Positions 19,553 through 28,077 of a stretch of DNA of 64,000 bases are shown here, piece after piece. The stretch covers positions 1,528,501-1,592,500 of the forward strand of contig NZ_CP092190.1 of the NCBI RefSeq assembly GCF_022344005.1, read 5' to 3'. A program made the translations under genes and the position numbers. Origin of the DNA: Deinococcus sp. KNUC1210 (lineage in GTDB: Bacteria; Deinococcota; Deinococci; Deinococcales; Deinococcaceae). Under the pieces are notes generated by a model. It was not told the origin of the DNA, did no database searches, and was given only the letters and a program-made list of their open reading frames with translations. Within the stretch, counting starts at the first letter, position 1; every line of letters starts with the position of its first letter.

Positions 19553-19842
19553 AACGTCTCTCCTGACCAAGACAACGCAAAGACGGAACCACGCTGGGTT
19601 CCGTCTGCGTTGACCGGACATATCCGGTCTCGTCCTGTTTGTCTTCCAAAGTCTACCGACGGTGGCAATGTACGCCCGCAAAGAATCAGCCCCTAAATAC
19701 CAGAAACATCCACGTCAGCTCTTCTCTTTTGGGGGGGTTTTGTCACGCCTATATTTCAAAACTAATCTAGAAAAGCCTGTTCCAAACAGCATCTAACGAG
19801 AGCATTTGAAACACTGGGAACGCCCCTATAGTTATGTCTTTC

Positions 19843-21273
19843 TCATTCGAGCGTCTTAGAGACCAGCATGGTCAGCCTGGGGAGGCCGAGGTGTTTCAAC
19901 TGCCGCCTAACCAGGCGTTGGAGCTGACGGGTATGAGTTTCGAGCTTGGTTCGGTCAGTACAGTGCAGGGTAAAACCGTCATGTTGCCAGGCCGCCACAT
20001 GCAACTCTCCTCGGCGCTGCTGTTGGGCCTGGATATACGAGAAGGCAGGGAGCAACACTGCCAGTTCGAGCGCCTGAAGTTCCTCAGCCAACAGGCTGGG
20101 AGCCATTCTCTGAGGGCTGAGCCGAACCGTCTTCCCAAAGATGGTGGTCAGGTGACCGGCAGTATTGATGGCCCGGAGACGCACAGCCCGGCACTGCACG
20201 AGTTCCCGTATCAGCGGCGACTTCATCAGCGCCTGGGCCTGATGGCGCTTGATGCCCGCATGCAGCCCAATTCCAGCGGACAGGTCCTGTTTCAGCGCCT
20301 GTTCGTTTTTCCCGTAGATGAGGCTGTACACCGCACGCTTCAGGAGGTCGCGGTGAACTTCAGGATTGATTCCGGCAGCGGCGGCAAGGACATACCAGAT
20401 ATCAATGCCGCCTCGTACCAGCTTCTCCTGAAGCAGCACTGCGTTCCATTGATGCGCCACCAGCGCCAACTGAGCTGCACGCAGGTCGAACTCGGTGCAC
20501 CCTGTCAGAAGTTGCTGCCGGACTGGTCGGCTGAGCATGAGGTAGGTGGGGCCGATACCGAAGATGCGGGCTGTTCGTCCTTCACGTGACGGTTGGTACA
20601 GTGGCACCTCGTCCTGTTCGATGCTGTGCAGTAGCTTCAGATTGTAGAGACGGGTCTGCCAGCTTCGGTCTGGCAGGGTGGCGGCCAGTGAATGAGCGGC
20701 GTCCAGATTCCGGTGAACCATTCGTCTGAGAGCGGCAGTGGGCTGTGCATTCAGAAACAGAAGGAGGTCACGCGCAGGATGGTCTGCCGGAACCTGAGTT
20801 ACTAGCGCCTCGATTCGTGCCTTCCGGACGGCGCTGGTCCTTCTAGCTAGGTGTTGGCGGCTGGGTGCTCGTCCAGTCTCCAGCAGCACGCCTCTAGCTT
20901 TCCTCATAGTCGGGGGAGCGTAGAGTTCGGCCTTCAGGGCTGAAACCACTTCCGGCTCCCAATCCGGCTGCATAATTCGGGCTCGGCCTGCTGTAAAGCG
21001 GTATTCCTGGACTGCGAAAGACGCCACGTCTCGCCGATAACTCTCCAGGAAGGTGTGTCCAGCGTAGTTTCTGGAGGCCGCCTTCGCAGATTTCCCCTCC
21101 ATCTGTGCGAGGGTAAATTGGTCTACCAGCATGGCCTTGCTGTCCTCTTCGACATTATTCAGGCCGAACAGCAGATAGTCCGTCATACGGGTATACGCTG
21201 GAGTCGTGTTGAAGGCAGGATACCGTCGCTTCAGCACTTCGTAAGTTTCGGGAAGAATGACTCTGGAACCCAT
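19843..21273 (-). CDS. Divergent family A DNA polymerase palm protein, 476 aa
   Basis: The three PolA motifs occur in the right order and spacing. Motif A: FDLRAAQLALVAH (catalytic Asp at residue 263), which aligns to DYSQIELRVLAH without a gap. Motif B: RDLLKRAVYSLIYG (Arg308, Lys312, Tyr316, Tyr320, Gly321), matching R-x3-K-x3-F/Y-x3-YG. Motif C: WQHDGFTL (His431, Asp432), with the usual Glu replaced by Gly. GRTARIFG before motif A resembles the family TGR segment. There is no 3'-5' exonuclease or 5' nuclease domain; the first 225 residues are unrecognised. It begins 4 bases after the mcrB stop, so it belongs to the restriction operon. Alternatives: a terminal transferase-like or reverse-transcribing role. 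Confidence 0.75.
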   Translation of the reverse strand: MGSRVILPETYEVLKRRYPAFNTTPAYTRMTDYLLFGLNNVEEDSKAMLVDQFTLAQMEGKSAKAASRNYAGHTFLESYRRDVASFAVQEYRFTAGRARIMQPDWEPEVVSALKAELYAPPTMRKARGVLLETGRAPSRQHLARRTSAVRKARIEALVTQVPADHPARDLLLFLNAQPTAALRRMVHRNLDAAHSLAATLPDRSWQTRLYNLKLLHSIEQDEVPLYQPSREGRTARIFGIGPTYLMLSRPVRQQLLTGCTEFDLRAAQLALVAHQWNAVLLQEKLVRGGIDIWYVLAAAAGINPEVHRDLLKRAVYSLIYGKNEQALKQDLSAGIGLHAGIKRHQAQALMKSPLIRELVQCRAVRLRAINTAGHLTTIFGKTVRLSPQRMAPSLLAEELQALELAVLLPAFSYIQAQQQRRGELHVAAWQHDGFTLHCTDRTKLETHTRQLQRLVRRQLKHLGLPRLTMLVSKTLE

Positions 21274-21277
21274 CGGT

Positions 21278-23443
21278 TCAGTTGTCTTCCTCGGCCATAA
21301 TTGCGGCTGTGACCGCCGACCCTCCTATTAACGCCTTGAGGGCTGCGGTCAGCGCAGGCCCGTCAAGATACTGAATGTCGTAGCTTCGGCGGCCTCCAAG
21401 ACCACCGATACGGTCACCCAGCGTGATGAATGTCTTCCCCAGCACCTTCTCTAGTTTCTCGCCATCGTTGTAGAAGTATTCCTGAAGCAGCGGGATGACC
21501 TTCCTGTACCAACGGAATTGTAGTTCCGGCAGACCACGCTTGATGTCTGTTAGGTAGGCATGGCCCAACTGATGGTCACGGTCCAGCATTTGGGTGATGG
21601 TTCTGTTCAAGCTATTCAGAAGGCTGGCAATGTCGATGCCTTCAATAATGCCGTTTTCGCCGGTCGTCGCCCGTATCGCTTCTGAATCGGGCAAGACTTC
21701 CAGAAATGTGAATCGCCGCCGCAGGGCTAAATCTAAGAGAGCGATTGAACGGTCAGCCGTATTCATGGTGCCGATGATGGTCAGATTTTCCGGAACCCCG
21801 AACAGCTCACCAGAGTAAGGAAGCCTGACTCGGAGGCCCTTACCATCGGTGGTCACACGTTTGTCATCTTCAATCAGGGTCATCAGTTCACCGAAAACCT
21901 TTGCGATATTGGCGCGGTTAATTTCATCGATAATAAGCAAAAATGGTCGAGGTAACGAATTTTTGGCTATCGCTCTTTCCAATTCATCCTCGGCAAACTG
22001 GCAAATCTGTTTGAATAGTCCGCTTTTTACGACGTACTCTAACTGTCCATTGATAGAAACCGGTCTTAATCCTTCTACGAATTCTTCGTAAGAGAAAGAA
22101 GGGTGGAAAGTTATAATGCGTTTGCAGTTTGTTATGTACGAATAGTCTTTGAACAAATCGACATACTTAACGAGATTTTCCTCTATATACTTTCTGCCTT
22201 GAGCTGAAATTCCCCATGCACTATTCTTGGTTTTGAAAAATAAACTTGGCTCCTCTTGTACAATGGAAGTCGTGCGCAACTCTTCCTTATCGTCTAAGTG
22301 CTTTGATAACAACTCTTTCAAAGGTTTATTACGAACATCGATTTCCAGAAAACTATGATAATCTGATAGAATTGCGTTAGTTAATAATTCCGATTCACTC
22401 ATCACTTTTTCTGAAACATAAAGTATTAAGGCGATAACCTCCCACCTATGAAGCCCGTAAATATCATCTTGGCTCATTGATTCGGCTTCATTTTCACTTT
22501 GGTTTAACTGTGCGTATTCTTGCGACGTATAGGTTTTGCCGGTTCCAGGAGGCCCGTAAAGGATGATATTTCGAGTATAATCAGCCAGATGAATCAGTTG
22601 CGCAGTAACTGGATTGGATGTCATATCCACCTTTGAGTCATCCTGGTTCTCTACCTCACTCATAAGTTCAGGAGCATGGCTACTGAGGTGTTGCACAAGC
22701 GAAGTAAGCTTATCTGCTGCTTCTAATGCTGATTTAACCTGGACACTGACTCTAGAAGGCTCCATACCTAGCTGAAGCGGACTCAAAGAAAAATTGATAA
22801 TCAAAACTGTCTGTTTCCCTATCCCTTTAGCATATAGCCTTAGAACTCTTTCTAGGAGCCCCCTATTCTCCTCAGTGACCTGGGTATCCTTAAAAGGACT
22901 GGTGTGTTTCTCCCTGTTCTGTGTGAGTTCGTTATAGGCAGACCACAAAGAACTATCGTAGGAAATTTCTGAACCTACGGTAATCTGAATGTTTGCAGCC
23001 TCAGCAGCAGAAAAAAGAGCTGAAATAAATTCCTCCTGCGCTCCTTTTTGGGCCAGTGCAGAGCGAAAGTACTGTCCTGTTTGCTTATTCGGGATTTCCA
23101 GCCAGATATTTAAACCCTCGTTGAAAGAGTCCACTTTGGCTGTTGGGCCATTGAGACCGGGCAAACCAAGCCTAGCCCGCTTAGGACTCAGTCCAGCGGC
23201 AGCACGCCAGAGTACAGAAGTGTCTCGCTCTTTTTGTCCGAGTAAGAGCTTCAAACCAGATTGAGCGGGCTCAATGACGAATTGGTCTAGGGACGCCTCA
23301 GCCTCCAAGAAGAGCTGCCGTAGGGGCTCTGAAGCCACCTTTTTAAGCCGTGTATTGAAGATTGCCAATCGCGCATCTTTTACCGCTTCGTATTCTTGAA
23401 CGAAGCCAGTCCAGTCAATCCATCCCTGCTGCGTTCCGGTCAT
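21278..23443 (-). CDS. McrB-type AAA+ GTPase of a type IV restriction system
   Basis: 721 residues. The AAA+ domain has Walker A YGPPGTGKTYTSQEYA (residues 297-304), Walker B FLLIIDEINRAN (502-512) and the McrB-specific MNTADRS (560-566), followed by the arginine finger region LRRRFTFLEV. The N-terminal 280 residues are the likely target-recognition part and show no known domain. A zone of about 1.1 kb (roughly 21900-23050) is much richer in A and T than the flanks. Start overlaps the mcrC stop (4 bases). It assembles into rings and pulls DNA towards McrC, cutting foreign modified DNA. Confidence 0.88.
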   Translation of the reverse strand: MTGTQQGWIDWTGFVQEYEAVKDARLAIFNTRLKKVASEPLRQLFLEAEASLDQFVIEPAQSGLKLLLGQKERDTSVLWRAAAGLSPKRARLGLPGLNGPTAKVDSFNEGLNIWLEIPNKQTGQYFRSALAQKGAQEEFISALFSAAEAANIQITVGSEISYDSSLWSAYNELTQNREKHTSPFKDTQVTEENRGLLERVLRLYAKGIGKQTVLIINFSLSPLQLGMEPSRVSVQVKSALEAADKLTSLVQHLSSHAPELMSEVENQDDSKVDMTSNPVTAQLIHLADYTRNIILYGPPGTGKTYTSQEYAQLNQSENEAESMSQDDIYGLHRWEVIALILYVSEKVMSESELLTNAILSDYHSFLEIDVRNKPLKELLSKHLDDKEELRTTSIVQEEPSLFFKTKNSAWGISAQGRKYIEENLVKYVDLFKDYSYITNCKRIITFHPSFSYEEFVEGLRPVSINGQLEYVVKSGLFKQICQFAEDELERAIAKNSLPRPFLLIIDEINRANIAKVFGELMTLIEDDKRVTTDGKGLRVRLPYSGELFGVPENLTIIGTMNTADRSIALLDLALRRRFTFLEVLPDSEAIRATTGENGIIEGIDIASLLNSLNRTITQMLDRDHQLGHAYLTDIKRGLPELQFRWYRKVIPLLQEYFYNDGEKLEKVLGKTFITLGDRIGGLGGRRSYDIQYLDGPALTAALKALIGGSAVTAAIMAEEDN

Positions 23444-24792
23444 ACTGTCGTTCCTTCTAGGGCGATGCGGAGGTCGTGAATGACGCTACTGATACCTTGC
23501 TGAGCAAAGTTGTGATTCAGGTCCACGGTTGCGACGAGCAGACGCGCCGGGTGGCCTCCATCTTCTGGAACCCGGTATCGCAGGGTGGAAGTATTCAGAC
23601 CAGGTACTCCTGGATACAGCAGCATTACGTTGGCGCAATGGTAACGCTGAGCGTAGGCAAACATCTGGTACAGGTCTTCTCTCCCGATACCAGCACGAGG
23701 TTTGCCGGGGTCTAGTACTTTGTACTTGAAGTCGAGAATTATGGCCACATTCGCACCCACTTGGAGCATGACGTCTGGTTTCATCCTGAGTGTGCTGTGG
23801 CCCGTGCTCTCCCGAATCAGGAGCGGGCGGGAGTTTCCTTCGCCCTGCACGACCAGCCGTGCGTCCTGGAAAACATCTGGCAGTATCTCTGCACGGTGCT
23901 GCAACAAAATGCCCGTCAGGAAACCCTCGAACAGGGCATTCATGTCAAAAAACAGTGATTGAGCCCTATAGTCGCCGACATGGGCGTTCAATCCTGCGTC
24001 CTGTATGAACAGGCGGGCGAGAGTGAACGGGATTTCATACCGGAGGTTCAGACGGTCGAGGCTTAATCGCGCTACCTCCTGTCCATGAAGGGCCGGGAGC
24101 AAAGGTATTCCGTCCTCATCCATCCATGCTGCCAGAAGGCGGAGATTATCGAGGTTCCGAGCGCTTCGGGAAAGATTGAGGAGACGGCTGACCACATACC
24201 GAAACAGCCGATTGAGCGCCGTATCAGTAGTGAATTCGTCATATTCCACTGGCAGGACGTGCTGCCGTCCTACCCGTCGGATGTGGTCCTGCACGCGGAG
24301 GCGTCCCCTGATGGTCGTGAGGTCTTCCTCGACACTCTCATAGCGCCGTATGGGTCCGCGTTGCCATTCCATCAACAGACTTTCTGTAAAGAGCGTCGTC
24401 AACGCCTCAAACCAGTCCGTCCCTTCTTCCAACTCGGTTAACTGCGCCGTGTGAAGTGGGATGTCCAAGGCATATCGGAGCATCACGAACAGATTCTGCA
24501 TAGCTTGCCGTTTGGCTTCTTGGCTGTTCGCTGTCAGCTTGTGAATTTTTGGGAGCACCTGGAGACGGAGGGGACCCAGTTGGTACAAGCCCACATGCTG
24601 TGTGGCCTGCAACGCCACTTTGCCTTCCCGAACAACGAGCCTAATGACCTCTTGCCCACCTGGTTTGGGAAGTTGCTCTACGCCAAGCAACACTTCCCGC
24701 TTCTGGAACTCAGGAAGCTGAGTAAGCGACACGACCCCATACTCGAAGACCGTGCGCTCCAGGGTGATATCTGGAGCCGCAGCGATGGTCAT
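23440..24792 (-). CDS. McrC-type endonuclease subunit
   Basis: 450 residues. The N-terminal region interacts with McrB in the family, and the C-terminal PD-(D/E)XK domain has FFDMNALFEGF (Glu289), RMKPDVML (Asp340) and AIILDFKYK (Asp354-x-Lys356), the complete catalytic set. It is the nuclease partner of the McrB gene that follows, with a 4-base overlap. In the best-known systems mcrB comes first; here mcrC is translated before mcrB. The start overlaps the end of the DUF499 gene, again by a few bases, so it is in the same transcript as the DUF1156 and DUF499 genes. Confidence 0.88.
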   Translation of the reverse strand: MTIAAAPDITLERTVFEYGVVSLTQLPEFQKREVLLGVEQLPKPGGQEVIRLVVREGKVALQATQHVGLYQLGPLRLQVLPKIHKLTANSQEAKRQAMQNLFVMLRYALDIPLHTAQLTELEEGTDWFEALTTLFTESLLMEWQRGPIRRYESVEEDLTTIRGRLRVQDHIRRVGRQHVLPVEYDEFTTDTALNRLFRYVVSRLLNLSRSARNLDNLRLLAAWMDEDGIPLLPALHGQEVARLSLDRLNLRYEIPFTLARLFIQDAGLNAHVGDYRAQSLFFDMNALFEGFLTGILLQHRAEILPDVFQDARLVVQGEGNSRPLLIRESTGHSTLRMKPDVMLQVGANVAIILDFKYKVLDPGKPRAGIGREDLYQMFAYAQRYHCANVMLLYPGVPGLNTSTLRYRVPEDGGHPARLLVATVDLNHNFAQQGISSVIHDLRIALEGTTV

Positions 24793-27700
24793 TACTCCTG
24801 ATGCCAGTCCACACGCAGACCGAGCTGGTCTATCAGTTCCTTGACGCTCAGGTCGAGCATGGCCTGGTCAAGCCCCGCCGGATTGTTAGCCGTCAGCTTC
24901 ACTTCCATGCGAACGTCTCCTTTGGCGTCCTGCAAGGCATTGAACAGGTCGAGCAGATTCGGCACCTGGGTGGGCTGGACATTAGGGAGACCAAGACGCA
25001 CATAGGTAACCACCCTCGGTTTCGGGCCAGGTCTATTCGGCCCACCACCAGTTCCACCGTTCGTGCCTCCCCCTCCATCCGTAGGCCCACCGTTCCCAGT
25101 ACCAGTTCCCCCACCGTCATCGGTAGGCCCTTGTGGCCCTTGTTTCCTCGGTAGCGTGCCAGGGCGACCCAGTCGGTACGGCTCAGTGAAAAAGACGTCT
25201 CGCTCCTCGACCGGGTTCTTTCTGTCCCAGATGTTGACGTACTCGCCGTCGAGCCACTGTCCTAATTCAAAAATGCCCTGCTGCACCCCACGCATAATGG
25301 CTGTCTTGAGCGCCGCCTCGCTTTCCAGAAACGGCAGATGCGGCAGCCGCAGGAAATATTCGCGGAGGTTCTTCAGGTCAACCGTGGCCTCGTCCTTGGG
25401 CCACAACTTCCAAGGGCCGTCACGCAGCAGGCCAGGGTCAACACTGGCAATGAGCTGGTCTTCGCTCCGCAGGATGTCCTCAACCGCTGCTGCCAGGGTC
25501 GGACGGGTCTTGGTATATGCCGTCACGTCGTATTTGCGGTAGATGTTCTTGCCCGCGTCATCCACCGTGGGCAGCAACAGGCTGAGATAGGCCGCTTTGG
25601 TCAGGGCAGGAACGCTCTCCTGAGAACGCTGGAGACGCTCCTTCAGGTCTTTCTTCTGCTCCTCGCTGAGCGTCAGGGCGCGGTCTGCCTGGATGTCGGT
25701 CAGGGCGAGCTGCATCCGGGCCGCGTCGCTGGCTTTCAGGAAGTCGGCCCCCCGCCCGGCCAGATACACGAGCGTGTTCTTGAAGACCCTGGGGCCACTT
25801 CCGGCATTGCTCTGAAACAGGCCATACGCCCTGTCCAGTGCGGCATCGTCATCCATCGGCGCGTCTGGCCCGAACAGCACCAGCTTGAAGCCCTGCTGGT
25901 CGGGCACATCCTTGTAACTGCCCGGCCAGATGTACGCCTTGAACACGCCGCTGCCTGCCATTTTGCTGGCCGCGTCTTTCACGAGGTCGAGCGCCTTCTC
26001 GCGGCTGACCTGGGCCATGCGGTCGGACAGCACAGCATTCAGGTTCGGCTGGGCGCGGAAGACATAGTTGCCGTTGGCATGAAAGTAGTACAGCCGATTC
26101 TTGAGCCTATCGAGCGCGTCGTTGATGAGCATGGGCGTGATGCCGCCCGGCTGAATCAGCGCGAGATTCAGGCCGGGTTTGGTGATGCCCCGCTGCGCCC
26201 CCCGGAATGCGAGGCCATGAAAACTGCCGAGGCCACCGTCTGACCCAACCGCTGCTTGGCGTACTCTCCGGCCTGCTCCTTGTCGAGCTGGTAGGAACGA
26301 CCCCCCGGTGCGCTCAGGTCACTGGCCAGCGCCCCTCGCCATTCGGCCTCGCCTAACGTCTGGGTCACGGTGGCCTGCATCTCACCGTCTTCCAGGCCCA
26401 CGTCACCCAGGGTAATCAGGGGCCGCGCCGCGCCGGACATCCAGCCGTGTTCCACCACCCGCGCCAGCAGCCGCAGCACCCCGCGTGTCTTCTGGAACGC
26501 CTGCATGGTGCCCCACTGCTCGTACAGCAGGTCAATCAGCTCTGGGTGGAAGGGGTAAGCCCGCAGCATCTTGCGCTTGTAATCTGCACCGCGAGCCTCG
26601 ATGGGCAGGTCGTCTTTGCAATGCTCGAAGAGTTCGACGTACTCGCCGACCACCTTCTGCGCCTGCTTGTCGTCAATGCTGTCGAACAGCCGCCGCCGAA
26701 TGACTTCATAGATTTCCTCACCTTGCACCGGCACGCGCACCGCCTGCACCCGTCCGAAGATTTTCTCCAGCCGGTCGAAGACCGCCGGAGCCTCGTTGTG
26801 GTCGTAGTACTCGATGTGCGATTCGGGGAAGGTGGTCACGAGCGCCGCGCCATTCACTCCGGCCACCATCTCCGTGAGCGACTGGAGGAACGCGAACGTC
26901 TGCGCCTGAAGCGTCGTGCCCTCGACCCTTACCCCTGCCGCCCGCGCCTGATACACCAGTACCTCGTCCATCAGGATGAGCGGGCTGCCGAACTTGGTCT
27001 TGACCATGTTGAGCAGCGCGGACAGCGTGTCCTTGCCGGGAGCCACCCCACTGGCGTCGTTGGCCTTGACCAACGCGTAGCCATCCTTGCCGCCTAACTG
27101 GTGGGCCATCTCGCCCCAGAGGGTCTTGAGCTGTGTGCCATCTTCGGCCTTACGCCCGGTGGGTTCGAGCTGGGTGCCCACCAGCACCGCGACCCGTGAG
27201 CGCGGGACTTCCGGCAGATTGGCGGCTTTGAGAATCTCGCTCAGGTCGTCAGCCTCGATGTCGGCGTGGTGCTTGACCAGGTGGTACAGCGCAATCAGCG
27301 CGTGCGTCTTGCCGCCGCCGAAGGGCGTGCGGAGCTGCACCACCGATTCGCCGCCTGTGCCTGCCAGCCGCTTAAGGGTATCGGCCAGCACTGCCTTCAG
27401 CTCTTTGGTCAGGTAGGTCTTTTTGAAGAACAGGTCGGCCCGGCGGTATTCCAGCGGCGCACTGCCGTCGTCGCGCACCACGTCGTCGAGTTTGGCCGCG
27501 AAGGTGTTCTCGTCGAATTGCCCCTTGCGGATGTCTTCGTGCGGCTCGGCGTACTTCCACCATGCCTGAAGAGCGCTGGAAGTAGTCTGGGTCTTGGCTC
27601 CGGCTGGCGGCGTGGGCGTCAGCAAACCGTCGCGCAGGGTCTTGACCTCAGCAGCTTTGGCGGTCTCGTCCATCAGCACCAACAGGCGGGCCATGTTGTC

Positions 27701-28077
27701 GAGTGCCCGATAGGCGTCGATGTCCGACACGGGCTGCTGATGCGAGTACTCATGGCGCACTTCGGCGATTTCCTGCGTCCAGGTCACCGATTTGCTGTGC
27801 TGGTTGCCGAACAGCGGCTTGAAGATGTCTTTCTGTCGCAGAATCACGTCCCAAAATGCGTGATGTCGATGGCGTCCTGCGGCAACTTCAGCTTGCCCTC
27901 GGCAATGAGCTGTTCCACGTTCTTCTGCTTCTGAAACGATAGCGATTTGTGAAACTCCTCGAACCAGGGCTTGCCATCGCCGTAGGTCTTGGCGAGGGTG
28001 GCATGGATATAGTCGCGCACCGCTCCCGCGTACAGGAACACCGCTTTGCCGAAGGCTTCCTGAACATTGCTCATCAA
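24792..28077 (-). pseudogene. DUF499-family ATPase (anti-phage associated), two frameshifts
   Basis: Reassembled, this is a P-loop protein of about 1095 residues. Frame one (28077-27853) begins MMSNVQEAFGK and is cut in an A4 run at 27853-27856. Frame two carries Walker A FGGGKTHALIALYHLV (about residue 250), ILMDEVLVYQAR (Walker B-like) and continues to 26204, where the C6 run at 26198-26203 shifts it. Frame three (26132 on) holds the C-terminus, with a Gly/Thr-rich linker (GGTGTGNGGPTDGGGG type) and a final helical domain. One extra base in each run restores the full length. DUF499 proteins accompany DUF1156 methylases in defence clusters. If the changes are real, the system is off. Confidence 0.82.

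Noticed and set aside
21278..24792. Reading the mcrB/mcrC pair as a plain stand-alone type IV system
   Set aside because: Start and stop overlaps tie it to the DUF499 gene upstream and the polymerase-like gene downstream, so it is better seen as part of a larger operon.
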